Shown here in pieces: positions 43,905 through 52,309 of a DNA stretch of 64,000 nt (positions are counted from its first letter, which is position 1; every line of letters starts with the position of its first letter). The notes under the pieces were generated by a model. That model saw only the letters and a list, made by a program, of their open reading frames with translations, was not told where the DNA came from and did not search any database. The stretch lies in the NCBI GenBank assembly GCA_016793805.1, contig JAEUIZ010000041.1, positions 1 through 64,000 of the forward strand, in the 5' to 3' direction. The DNA is from Phycisphaerae bacterium (GTDB lineage Bacteria; Planctomycetota; Phycisphaerae; Phycisphaerales; UBA1924). A program made the translations under genes and the position numbers.

Positions 43905-45758
43905 ATGAACAAGAACGGGCGTGGGGATCGTCGTCGCGGTGGTCGGATCTGGGCCTTGTGCGCGGGGGTGGGATTCGTGATCGCGGGTGTGGCATCCGCG
44001 ACGATCCCTACGACGTTGCGTGACTTCTTCCTGCCGGGATCGCAGCCGGGCATTCTGCACAACTACATCGCGGCCTCCGACAAGTGCCAGGGGTGCCACG
44101 GGAACTTCAACCTCGCGACCGAGCCGTATCGCCCGTTCCAGGCGAGCATGATGGGCCAGGCGGCGCGTGATCCGGTGTTCCATGCGGCCCTGGCCATCGC
44201 AAACCAGGACGCGGCGTTCTCGGGGGACCTGTGCCTTCGGTGCCACACGCCCGGCGGGTGGATCTCGGGCCGGAGCACGCCGACCAACGGGAGCGCGCTG
44301 GAATACCCGGACTTCGACGGCGTGTCCTGCAACTTCTGCCACCGGATGGTCGATCCGGTGAACCGTCCCGGCAATCCCGTCGAGGACCGCGAGATCCTGC
44401 GCAACATCCATCCATTCCCGCCGAACCCGCACAGCGGGACGTACATCGTGGACCCGATCGACCGTCGCCGCGGCCCGCGCGTGCTCGATCCGTTCTTCCC
44501 TGCGCACGAGTGGCTGCACTCCCCGTTCCACACCACGTCGCAGATGTGCGCGACGTGCCATGACGTGTCGAACCCCGCGTTCACGAAGCAACCGGACGGG
44601 ACGTACAAACTGGGGCCGTTGGACACGCCGCACCCGGACGGGGACAAGACCAAGATGTTCCCGATCGAGCGGACGTACAGCGAGTGGTCCAAGAGCCTCT
44701 TCGCGCAGGGCCCGGTGGACGTGGGCGGGCGCTTCGGCGGGGTGCTGTCGTCGGTCTCGACGTGCCAGGACTGCCACATGCCGCCCGCGCCGGGGCGGTC
44801 GTGCTTCTTCGGCGAGAACCGCGACGACATCCGCCCGCACTTCTTCAATGGCGGGAACACCTGGGTCCTCAAGGCGGTGCGGGCGCTCTATCCCGACATC
44901 GAGACGGACCTCTCGGCGGCCACGGTCGCGGATTCGATCGCCCGCGCGGTGGACATGCTCAAGAAGGCGTCGGACATGGACGTCACGCTCGTCGCGCCGG
45001 ATCGCATCCGGGTGCGCGTCACGAACTACTCCGGGCACAAACTGCCCACGGGCTACCCCGAGGGCCGGCGGATGTGGCTCAACGTGCGGTGCTACGACGG
45101 CAACGCGGATCTCGTGTACGAGTACGGGGGGTACGACGCCGCGTCGGCGACGCTCCACGGGTACGACACGAAGGTGTACGAGGCGAAGATCGGCGTGGAC
45201 GCGGAGGTGTCGGCGGCCACGGGCGTGCCGGTGGGCCCCTCGTTCCACTTCGCGCTGAACAACGTGTGGTACAAGGACAACCGGATCCCGCCCATGGGGT
45301 TCACGAACGCGGGGTTCGCCGAGGTGCAGGCCGCCCCGGTGGGCGCGACCTACGCCGACGGGCAGCACTGGGACGACACCGAGTTCGTGATCGTGCCCGG
45401 GACGGCGAGCGTGGAGGTCCGGCTGTACTTCCAGACCACGTCGAAGGAGTACATCGAGTTCCTGCGTGATAAGAACACGACCAACGCCGCGGGACAGATC
45501 GCGTATGACCAGTGGGTCGCGCAGGGCAAGAGCGAGCCGGTCGAGATGGACCTGGTGCGCCTGGGCGTCCCGTGCTACGCGAACTGCGATGGGAGCCCGA
45601 CGCCGCCGGTGCTGAACGTCAATGACTTCGCGTGCTTCTTGAACAAGTACGCCGCGGGCGACCCGTATGCGAACTGCGATGGGAGCACGACGCCCCCGGT
45701 GCTGGGCGTGTCCGACTTCATTTGCTTCCTGAATCGCTTCGCAGCGGGGTGCCCGTAG
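43905..45758 (+). CDS. Exported pentahaem cytochrome c with GC-type dockerin tail
   Basis: A 617-residue protein: basic N-terminus then signal helix (about 15-32). It has five CxxCH haem-binding sites: CQGCH 61-65, CLRCH 110-114, CNFCH 142-146, CATCH 215-219, CQDCH 287-291. A beta-rich domain follows (about 320-540, with NYSGHKLPTGYPEGRRMWL), and then the tandem tail CYANCDGSPTPP...NDFACF / ANCDGSTTPP...SDFICF ending GCP. It resembles multihaem cytochromes of the c554/NrfA-related kind but I cannot assign a substrate. A -10-like TAGGAT (43891-43896) ends 8 nt before the ATG. Frames extending far upstream are antisense to the SDR gene and rejected. Confidence 0.87.
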   Translation: MNKNGRGDRRRGGRIWALCAGVGFVIAGVASATIPTTLRDFFLPGSQPGILHNYIAASDKCQGCHGNFNLATEPYRPFQASMMGQAARDPVFHAALAIANQDAAFSGDLCLRCHTPGGWISGRSTPTNGSALEYPDFDGVSCNFCHRMVDPVNRPGNPVEDREILRNIHPFPPNPHSGTYIVDPIDRRRGPRVLDPFFPAHEWLHSPFHTTSQMCATCHDVSNPAFTKQPDGTYKLGPLDTPHPDGDKTKMFPIERTYSEWSKSLFAQGPVDVGGRFGGVLSSVSTCQDCHMPPAPGRSCFFGENRDDIRPHFFNGGNTWVLKAVRALYPDIETDLSAATVADSIARAVDMLKKASDMDVTLVAPDRIRVRVTNYSGHKLPTGYPEGRRMWLNVRCYDGNADLVYEYGGYDAASATLHGYDTKVYEAKIGVDAEVSAATGVPVGPSFHFALNNVWYKDNRIPPMGFTNAGFAEVQAAPVGATYADGQHWDDTEFVIVPGTASVEVRLYFQTTSKEYIEFLRDKNTTNAAGQIAYDQWVAQGKSEPVEMDLVRLGVPCYANCDGSPTPPVLNVNDFACFLNKYAAGDPYANCDGSTTPPVLGVSDFICFLNRFAAGCP

Positions 45759-45852
45759 CCGAGGTGTTGAAGCTTGAGCCGCGGATCCCTGCCGCGGCCG
45801 GCGAGCGCAGGAGATACACGAGCGTGGCGGCAGCGCGCCCAGAGCCCGAGGG

Positions 45853-45880
45853 TTGACACATCCCGGCGTTGTGGTAGGAT
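45853..45880 (+). promoter_or_regulatory. Sigma-70-like promoter of the RCC1 locus
   Basis: TTGACA (45853-45858), 16-bp spacer, TAGGAT (45875-45880). Transcription would begin about 50 nt before the ATG at 45936, which is preceded by AAGGGGG (45924-45930) at 5-nt spacing. Confidence 0.65.
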
Positions 45881-45935
45881 GCGATCGCGTTCACGTCGGG
45901 CCGAGGCCGCCGGGTCAGCCGGCAAGGGGGTCGCG

Positions 45936-45995
45936 ATGAGGCATTCACTCACTCACTCACTCACTCACTCACTCGAGTGCTCGCGGTGGTGGTGA
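45936..45995 (+). other. ATG-initiated leader frame across the repeat, out of frame with the RCC1 gene
   Basis: The ATG with the good ribosome-binding site opens a 19-codon frame (MRHSLTHSLTHSLECSRWW) that runs through the TCAC repeat and stops at 45995. It is offset by 2 (41 nt) from the RCC1 reading frame at 45977. One more TCAC unit, or two fewer, would fuse it in frame and yield a complete signal peptide. As sequenced, the gene looks switched off or dependent on the internal GTG. Confidence 0.7.
45945..45974 (+). repeat. Tetranucleotide repeat (TCAC)7.5
   Basis: Seven perfect TCAC units plus TC, 30 bp without interruption, beginning 7 bases after the end of the ATG at 45936. A tract of this length and unit is prone to slipped-strand mispairing, and the unit length (4) changes the reading frame. 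Confidence 0.95.
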
Positions 45996-47230
45996 TACTC
46001 GCCGGGGTTGAAGGCGCGAGGGGGCAGCAGTCCGGGCCGCTGATGGGGTGGGGCGACAACGGCCAAGGCAAGGAGCCCGCGGGGTACTTCAGGGCGGTTT
46101 CGACCGGCAATCGTCACGCGATCGGGATTCGCGCAGACGGCACGTTGCACGCCTGGGGTGAGGGCGCGCCTCACGACCTCGATGAGGTTCCCGTAGAACT
46201 GAGGGGGGTGCAAGCGATCGCGGTGGCGGCGGGGTATGAGCACACGATCGTGCTCTTGGCGGACGGCACGATCGCTGGGTGGGGAGAGCAGGTGCAACCT
46301 GGAGCGTGGCCGCCGGGTAGCACGGACCCAGGGGCACGGCCGCCGAACGACCCTCCCGGCACCACGTACGTAGCCATCGCTGCCGGCGAGCACATCAGCG
46401 TCGCCATTCGCAGCGATGGCTCGCTCGTGTCGTGGGGCGAGTTGTACTCGTACAGTTGCGGCGACGACATCGGGTGCATCACCTGTGCGGGCGTTCCGAT
46501 CCCCATTGGCGGCTTTCCGTTTGTGTCGGCCACGCCATCGGGCAATGACTTTGTCGCGATCTCGGCGACCGGCCACTACGCCATCGCTCAGCGAGCGGAC
46601 GGCACGATCGTCGGCTGGGGCGTTGATAGTCGATGCCAGGTAACGAACATCCCGACGGGCGCGGTCGCGGCGTTCTCCGCCGGTCATCAGCACGGCCTCT
46701 CGCTGGCAGCGGGAACGTACGCATTCAACGGATGGGGGCGCAACAACTTCGGCCAGCGCGACAACACGCTGACCCTGCCAGCGCCTGGGCAACCTTGTTT
46801 GGAGGGCTGCGTCGGATTCGGCTGTCCCTCGAACTGCTACAAGCCGCCGCCGGTGCCATTCCCGGCGCTCATCCGCGTGGGAGGCAGCTACTTCAACAGC
46901 ATCGGGCAGCGCCCCGATGGCTGGCTCATTGGATGGGGTCGAAACAGCTTTGGGCAGTCCAATGTTCCCGCGGGATCGTACTTCGCGTTCTCGTGCAACT
47001 ACGACCACGGGTTCGCGATCATGTTTGCTGATTCGGACGATTCGTACGCCAACTTCGACGGGGGCTCCGGGGCCGCGCAGCGATACTCGGCCTCTGATCT
47101 GATCGCGTTCCATCAGTCGTGGGCCGTTGGTGCTGCTCGCACCGATGTGAACGGCGACGGGGCCATCAACGGAACCGACTATCTTCGATTCGTCGATCTG
47201 TTCGGCCGCACGATCGGAGGTGCGCCGTGA
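45977..47230 (+). CDS. Exported RCC1-repeat protein with cysteine-free dockerin-like tail (possibly phase variable)
   Basis: At least 417 residues if the GTG at 45977 is used, but that start gives a signal sequence without basic residues (MLAVVVILAGVEGARGQ); the proper start is probably the ATG at 45936 in a different repeat state. The body is a seven-bladed-propeller-type RCC1 array: ADGTLHAWGE, ADGTIAGWGE, SDGSLVSWGE, ADGTIVGWGV, PDGWLIGWGR with AIAAGEH-type turns. The tail DSYANFDGG...ASDLIAFHQSW / DVNGDGAINGTDYLRFVDLF aligns with the GC-type tandem but has no cysteines and looks like a classic type I dockerin. The stop overlaps the next gene's GTG. Function: probably surface ligand binding. 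Confidence 0.75.
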   Translation: MLAVVVILAGVEGARGQQSGPLMGWGDNGQGKEPAGYFRAVSTGNRHAIGIRADGTLHAWGEGAPHDLDEVPVELRGVQAIAVAAGYEHTIVLLADGTIAGWGEQVQPGAWPPGSTDPGARPPNDPPGTTYVAIAAGEHISVAIRSDGSLVSWGELYSYSCGDDIGCITCAGVPIPIGGFPFVSATPSGNDFVAISATGHYAIAQRADGTIVGWGVDSRCQVTNIPTGAVAAFSAGHQHGLSLAAGTYAFNGWGRNNFGQRDNTLTLPAPGQPCLEGCVGFGCPSNCYKPPPVPFPALIRVGGSYFNSIGQRPDGWLIGWGRNSFGQSNVPAGSYFAFSCNYDHGFAIMFADSDDSYANFDGGSGAAQRYSASDLIAFHQSWAVGAARTDVNGDGAINGTDYLRFVDLFGRTIGGAP

Positions 47231-48288
47231 TCACTCCGCATCGGTTGGTGCATGGGATCGCGCCGACTCTCGCGTCTCTTGCGGTGGCTCTGGGCGCCGG
47301 CGAGTCCCGAGGCCAGGCAGTAGGGACGCTCATCGGCTGGGGCGACGCTTTCGCGGGCGCAGCCTTCCCACCGCCGGGCGCATTTCGCGCTTTCGCGTGC
47401 GGCTCTGAGCACGCCGTCGGCATCCGCGTGGATGGGACGCTTGAAGCGTGGGGCAATCCGAAAGCAGGGGCGCTCAACGTGCCGTCGGGCACGTTCCTGG
47501 CCGTCGCCCCGAGTCTGAAATGGAGTCTTGCTCTGCGCACCGACGGCACGCTGGTTTCGTGGGGAACCGCCGGCGGTGGGTGGTACCCACCGCCAACAGG
47601 CGTCTACACGACGATTACCTCCGGCTCACACAACGGCTACGCCCTGCGCCCTGACGGCACGATCGCCGCATGGGGCGCTGACATGAGCGGCCTTCTCGCG
47701 CCGCCAGCGGGGAAGTTCACCGCGCTCGCGGCCGGCAACGTCCACGCGGTCGGACTTCGCACCGATGGGACGCTCGCGGCATGGGGCAACAACAACAGCG
47801 GGCAGATCAACGCGCCGCCCGGCCAGTTCGTCGCGATCGCCGCGGGCGAGGTGCACACGCTCGCGCTGACGGCAGCGGGCGAGGTCGTCGCGTGGGGCTC
47901 GAACACGCGCGGGCAGTGCAACGTGCCGCCGGGCACGTACAAGGCCATCGCCGCGGGCGGGTTCTGGAGTCTGGCGATCCGCACCGACGGGACGCTCGCG
48001 GCGTGGGGCTCGGACTTCTCGACCCAGATCTCGACGCTCCCCGTGGGCAGGTACGTCGCGATCTCGGCGGGTCGCGGCTTCGGCATCGCCATGCCCGAGG
48101 GCTGCTGGGCGAACTGCGACGGCGCGACGACGACGCCCACGCTCACCGTCAACGACTTCATCTGCTTCCTCAATAAGTTCGCCGCCGGCGACACCTATGC
48201 CAACTGCGACGGGAGCGCCATGCCGCCTGTGCTGAACGTCAACGACTTCGTGTGCTACGTGAGCGCCTACGCGGCGGGGTGCCCGTAG
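47227..48288 (+). CDS. Exported RCC1-repeat protein with GC-type dockerin tail
   Basis: A 353-residue paralogue of the previous gene, coupled by GTGA overlap (GTG start 47227). The signal peptide MITPHRLVHGIAPTLASLAV...ends SRGQ. There are six to seven RCC1-like repeats (VDGTLEAWGN, TDGTLVSWGT, PDGTIAAWGA, TDGTLAAWGN, AAGEVVAWGS, TDGTLAAWGS), each with a following AAG.H/VxxL turn. The tail is CWANCDGATTTP...NDFICF / ANCDGSAMPP...NDFVCY ending GCP. Because it lacks its own ribosome-binding site, its expression may depend on translation of the upstream gene and so on its repeat state. Confidence 0.85.
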   Translation: MITPHRLVHGIAPTLASLAVALGAGESRGQAVGTLIGWGDAFAGAAFPPPGAFRAFACGSEHAVGIRVDGTLEAWGNPKAGALNVPSGTFLAVAPSLKWSLALRTDGTLVSWGTAGGGWYPPPTGVYTTITSGSHNGYALRPDGTIAAWGADMSGLLAPPAGKFTALAAGNVHAVGLRTDGTLAAWGNNNSGQINAPPGQFVAIAAGEVHTLALTAAGEVVAWGSNTRGQCNVPPGTYKAIAAGGFWSLAIRTDGTLAAWGSDFSTQISTLPVGRYVAISAGRGFGIAMPEGCWANCDGATTTPTLTVNDFICFLNKFAAGDTYANCDGSAMPPVLNVNDFVCYVSAYAAGCP

Positions 48289-48306
48289 GCGCCCGCCCTT
48301 CGAACG

Positions 48307-50445
48307 CTACTTCGGCGTCGCCCGCTCGATCCGCGCCTTCCATGGCTCGCCGCCCAGGTCCGCGTCCAACCCGCGGAGTCGGCGGACGTGGGCCGTGATC
48401 GTGCCGCCCCGGCCCTCGCGGGCGAGTTGCTCGATGAGGATGGTCCAGGCGTGCCAGAACGCCGGGCCGCGGCTGCCGGGGGCGTCGAGGCGAGTCGCGA
48501 CCTCGCGCAGCACGGCGAAGCCTCCCGCGCGATCCCCGCTGGCCACGAGGGCTCGCCCCAGCCCCAACTCGACCCGCGCCGACCAGGCCCCGCCGCCGGC
48601 CGCACGCAGCGATCGGTAGATGCCGACGGCCTCGGCGCTCCCGCCCGTCTCGACGAGGGCGTCGGCGAGGTCGAGGCGGAACGCGGGGGCGCTCTCGGGC
48701 GCGTGGCGGCCGCTCCAGGTCGCGGCCTCGCGGGCCGTCGCCAGGATCTCGCCCGCGTCGCGCGCCGGGTCGTCCCCGCGCGCGCGCGCCGAGGCCACGC
48801 GCGTCCAGCCCTCGTCCAGCCACCTGCGAAGCACGGCGCGATAGAGCGACGCGGCATCGGGCGACGACTCCGGCCCGCCGGCGAGCGCGCGGAGCAGCCC
48901 GATCGCCTCGCGCAACTCCTCGCCCGAACCCTCCGAGAGCACCCGGGCCCGCTCGTACCGCCAGCGGTCGATCCCCGGGATCCTGGGGAATGACGTGACC
49001 GCCACGCCCAGCGTCGCGCGGTAGCGGCCCGCGTCCTCGGGCGTCGCGCCCGGCGCGAGGGCGAGCGATTGGGCGAAGGCGAGCGCGGCGGCGATGGCCT
49101 CGGGCGCGCGCGGGTGCGACGCGTGCTCGCGCGCCAGGCGCAGCAGCACGTCCGCCGCGCGGCGCTGCTCCGCGGGCGCGGGCGGCGCGCCGCTGGAGGA
49201 CGGCCTGCTGAGCAGCACGGCCCACTCCCAGAGCGCATCGGGGATCCACGGGCCTCCGCCCTTGGCCCCTCCCGACGCGATCGACTCGAGCCGCTGGACC
49301 GCCTCGGCGGCCCGGCCCTCGCGCGTGGCGAGGCGCACCGCCAGGGCCAGCCGCATGACCGCGGGGAGCGAGGACTCGTCGGGCGCGCGCGCGCCGAGGT
49401 CCGCGAGTTTCTCGAACGCCAGCGCGCGCACGCCCTCGGGCGAGAGGCCCAGGTCGGTGCGTGCCAGCAGCGACGCCTGTTCGTCGGCGGCCTGGTCCAG
49501 CAGCGCGCGTGCGGCCTCGGGCGAGCGGTCGGCGCGCGAGAGGCCCGCGTCCATGAGCGCGCGCGCGCACGCGTCCGCTGCGAGCACGATGAGCAAGGGA
49601 TCGGCCCGGCCCGGCTCGGGGACGAACGGGGGCGCCAGCCTCGCCTCGGCGAACCTGGGCATCACGCGCTCGAGCGTGTCCAACCGCGCCGCCGCGCTGA
49701 CCAGGCAGAACCAAGCCTCGGCGACGGCGATTCCCGGGGGCGGTGCGTCGGCGGGCGCGAGCAGTGGGGCGATCTCGTCCGTGGCCGACCGGGCGTCGGC
49801 GGGGGAGTTCGACCGCAGCAGGAGCGCACCGGCGAGGGTGACGCGGCGGAAGGCCTCGGCGCCGCCGGAGGCCAGCGCCAGGCGCGAGATGGACTGGTGG
49901 GCAGATTGCGCGCGCGCGCGGCGGGCCTCGCCCTGGGCCAGGCCGGCGAGGACGAGTTCGGCCCGCGCACGGAAGAACGGCACGCGCACGTTCCGGTCCT
50001 GCTCGATCTCCTTGGCACGCGGCGACTCGGGCCCGATGCCCTCGCTCGCGATCGCCTCGGCGGCGGCGGTGAGGAGGCGATCGGCGCGGCCCAGGAGCGT
50101 GAGGGCGTCGGCGGCGCCCTTGGCGGCGCGGTCACGCTGCGAGGCGAGCGGGATGCCGTGGATCGCCGCGGTGTCCGAGCCATCGTCGGCGAGGCGAGCG
50201 AGAGTGTCGGCGGCGTGCTCGATGAGCCAGCCGGGGAGGCGAGGCTCGGTGTCTGGGGCGGCGTCGATGAGCCGTTGGCGCGCCTGGATCACGGCGGCCC
50301 GCGCGGGGTCGCGGGCGTCGGCGCGGGCGGCACGCTCCTGGGCCCGCGCGAGGTCGGCGAGGAGGGGATTGAGGTCTTGACCGCGGACCGCGCCCGCGGC
50401 CAGCAGGCCCAGCGCCGCGAAGGAGGCGCGGAATCGGTCGAGCAT
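48307..50445 (-). CDS. Exported large helical-repeat (TPR-like) protein
   Basis: A 712-residue protein with a signal peptide (MLDRFRASFAALGLLAAGAVRG). The rest is Ala/Arg/Leu/Glu-rich and almost entirely helical, with TPR-like periodicity (for example ADALVETGGSAEAVGIYRSL, VELGLGRALVASGDRAGGFA, TATREGRAAEAVQRLESIA). There is no catalytic motif. It ends a minus-strand operon DoxX - VWA - this gene, with a 91-bp gap before it. The start at 50445 gives the signal peptide; a frame extending 78 codons upstream overlaps the VWA gene and is rejected. Probably a periplasmic scaffold. Confidence 0.75.
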   Translation of the reverse strand: MLDRFRASFAALGLLAAGAVRGQDLNPLLADLARAQERAARADARDPARAAVIQARQRLIDAAPDTEPRLPGWLIEHAADTLARLADDGSDTAAIHGIPLASQRDRAAKGAADALTLLGRADRLLTAAAEAIASEGIGPESPRAKEIEQDRNVRVPFFRARAELVLAGLAQGEARRARAQSAHQSISRLALASGGAEAFRRVTLAGALLLRSNSPADARSATDEIAPLLAPADAPPPGIAVAEAWFCLVSAAARLDTLERVMPRFAEARLAPPFVPEPGRADPLLIVLAADACARALMDAGLSRADRSPEAARALLDQAADEQASLLARTDLGLSPEGVRALAFEKLADLGARAPDESSLPAVMRLALAVRLATREGRAAEAVQRLESIASGGAKGGGPWIPDALWEWAVLLSRPSSSGAPPAPAEQRRAADVLLRLAREHASHPRAPEAIAAALAFAQSLALAPGATPEDAGRYRATLGVAVTSFPRIPGIDRWRYERARVLSEGSGEELREAIGLLRALAGGPESSPDAASLYRAVLRRWLDEGWTRVASARARGDDPARDAGEILATAREAATWSGRHAPESAPAFRLDLADALVETGGSAEAVGIYRSLRAAGGGAWSARVELGLGRALVASGDRAGGFAVLREVATRLDAPGSRGPAFWHAWTILIEQLAREGRGGTITAHVRRLRGLDADLGGEPWKARIERATPK

Positions 50446-50536
50446 CGGAGAGTTATAGGAGTGAGGAAGTCGCAGACGTGGCGGTCGCACTTGGGAGCGG
50501 GCGGGTCGTGCCGGCTCACTCGCCCGGCTCGAAGCC

Positions 50537-51496
50537 TCAGCGGGCGCGGAGTTGTTCGAGGGTGAGGACGGTGTAGGAGTTCGGTCCGTCGCCGTGGTCG
50601 CGGGCGATGGCCTGCATGGTGCCGGTGGGGTCCTCTTCGAGGAACTGGATGGCCTTGATGGCGACGGCGCGACGATCACCGCGGCGGGGGTTGAGCGCGT
50701 CGAGGCGATCGAGGAGCGCCTGGGTGGGGAGGCCCCAGACGGCCTCGGCGCCGCCGGCGGATCGGGGGATGCTGCGGGCGAGGAAGAAGATGGCGTCGGG
50801 TCGGAAGGCCAGGCCGCGGGTCAAGCCGGCGAGGGGGTCGGACTTGCCGGCTGGCCGGACGGACTTGAGCCAGCGGGCGAGGTGGGCCTTGTTGGCGGGC
50901 GAGGCGGGGACGACGCGGTTGCCCGCGGTCGGGCTGGATGCTGCCGGGGGCGAGAAGACCTCGCAGCCCGAGTCGCGGAAGAGGACGACCTGGAAGGACT
51001 GACTGGAGGAGAGCGCGCGCACGGAGCGTTCGAGTTCGGCGAGGACGAACTGGAGGCTGGTGACCATCGCGCCGGAGGCGTCCACGACGTAGACGACCGA
51101 GGCGGCCTGGCGTGCGCCAAGGCCTGCGAAGGTCGCGCCGAGTTCGTCGGGGCGAGTGCGCACGAGGTCGGCGGAGAGGGCTTCGGCGGAGGACGATCGG
51201 AGCGTGGGCATGGGGGTGAGCGAGGGCGTGGAGAGCCCGGCGAGCGGGGGAGCGCCGGCGGTGGGCGCGGGCCGAGCGGCGACGGGCACGGTCGGCTCAG
51301 CCGGGGCGGGCGCATCGGTCCTGGGCGGCGGGAGTGCGATGACGATCTCGCGACGGGCGCGGGCCTGGCCCCCGAGCGGGCCGCGGTCCGAGGCGAGCGA
51401 GGCGAGCCCGAAGGCGAGGCCGACGTGGGCGATGACGGAGAGGCCGATGGCCAGCGCGACGGTGTGTCGGCGGAAGAGGGAGAGGAGGCGTCGCAT
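50537..51496 (-). CDS. Membrane-anchored VWA-like protein with degenerate metal site
   Basis: A 319-residue protein: N-terminal membrane helix (about 14-36, VALAIGLSVIAHVGLAFGLA), a Pro/Ala-rich linker (about 50-100), and a VWA-like domain beginning VVYVVDASGAMVTSLQFVL. The MIDAS DxSxS motif is DASGA, with the second Ser replaced, and no clear Thr loop follows, so metal binding is uncertain. The layout resembles TonB/BatA-like envelope proteins. The ATG (51496) overlaps the DoxX stop by one base (TGATG), so they are coupled. Confidence 0.75.
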   Translation of the reverse strand: MRRLLSLFRRHTVALAIGLSVIAHVGLAFGLASLASDRGPLGGQARARREIVIALPPPRTDAPAPAEPTVPVAARPAPTAGAPPLAGLSTPSLTPMPTLRSSSAEALSADLVRTRPDELGATFAGLGARQAASVVYVVDASGAMVTSLQFVLAELERSVRALSSSQSFQVVLFRDSGCEVFSPPAASSPTAGNRVVPASPANKAHLARWLKSVRPAGKSDPLAGLTRGLAFRPDAIFFLARSIPRSAGGAEAVWGLPTQALLDRLDALNPRRGDRRAVAIKAIQFLEEDPTGTMQAIARDHGDGPNSYTVLTLEQLRAR

Positions 51497-52140
51497 CACT
51501 CGCCATCATCGTCGCGGCGGGGCGGGGTGAAGAGGGCGTGATCGACGCTGAGGCGTCCGGGTCCGAGAAGGGCGAGGGCGAGGCTCATCGCCAGGAGCGA
51601 GAGTTGGAGCCAGAAGGTGGCCCAGTTGGTGGCGTCGAAGGTGTCGTGTGCGGGGAGGAAGCCGAGGGTGGTCTTGCCGGATTGGATGGCGGGTCCGAAC
51701 TGGGTGAGCCAGGCGGCGCCGAGCATGACGCCGGCGATCCCGAGGGCGGCGAGGCGTGTGAGGAGGCCCAGGAGGATGAAGGCGCCCCCACCGATCTCGG
51801 TGAGGGTGACGGCCCAGGCGAGGCGGACGGGCCATTGCCCTTCGCCGAGCGCGGCGGGCCAGAGGGGCATGGGTTTCTTGCCCGCGGCGTCGGTGGCGGG
51901 GTGGCTGGCGGCGTAGAGCGAGAGGGAGACGCCGTGGAGGGCGCGGAGGGTCTTGGGCGGATTGGCGGCGTCGCCCAGCCCGAGGGCGGCGAGGGTGGCG
52001 GCCTGCTCGGTGGAGGTTGGGAAGGAAGCGGTGATCTTGGTGATGCCGGCGTAGAGGAAGCAGGCGGCAAGGAGGAAACGGAGGAAGAGCGGGGCGGCGT
52101 TGAGGCCGAGGCGAGCGCGGAAGGGGAGGGGTGCCGTCAT
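51496..52140 (-). CDS. DoxX-family membrane protein
   Basis: A 214-residue four-helix protein: PLFLRFLLAACFLYAGITKI (first helix), LTEIGGGAFILLGLLTRLAALGI, MLGAAWLTQFG, WLQLSLLAMSLALALLGPG with RLSVDHAL at the end. DoxX proteins are linked to quinone or thiosulfate redox chemistry in some organisms. A loop of about 60 residues after the first helix is longer than usual. It is first in a minus-strand operon immediately downstream of tRNA-Leu. Frames extending upstream run through the tRNA and are rejected. Confidence 0.8.
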   Translation of the reverse strand: MTAPLPFRARLGLNAAPLFLRFLLAACFLYAGITKITASFPTSTEQAATLAALGLGDAANPPKTLRALHGVSLSLYAASHPATDAAGKKPMPLWPAALGEGQWPVRLAWAVTLTEIGGGAFILLGLLTRLAALGIAGVMLGAAWLTQFGPAIQSGKTTLGFLPAHDTFDATNWATFWLQLSLLAMSLALALLGPGRLSVDHALFTPPRRDDDGE

Positions 52141-52161
52141 GGCGAGGGCTCCTGTGGGGAG

Positions 52162-52245
52162 TGCGGGCGACAGGAGTTGAACCTGCAAGGCCTTTCGGCC
52201 ACGGGATCCTAAGTCCCGCGCGTCTGCCAGTTTCGCCACGCCCGC
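52162..52245 (-). tRNA. tRNA-Leu (anticodon TAG)
   Basis: An 84-nt cloverleaf on the minus strand: acceptor GCGGGCG / CGCCCGC with discriminator A. The D arm contains CTGGCAGACG, the anticodon stem CGGGA / TCCCG has loop CTTAGGA (anticodon TAG), a long class II variable arm (TGGCCGAAAGGCCTT) follows, and the T loop is GTTCAAC. CCA is not encoded. Confidence 0.95.
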
Positions 52246-52309
52246 GAAGGAGGATGGTACGCCGATGGTGGGGGGCCGATAGACTTGGGTTTGGCGAGGA
52301 ACGACGCGC

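Noticed and set aside
45774..45938. Upstream extension of the leader frame before the TCAC repeat
   Set aside because: No ribosome site or start support; only the part from ATG 45936 has a good ribosome site.
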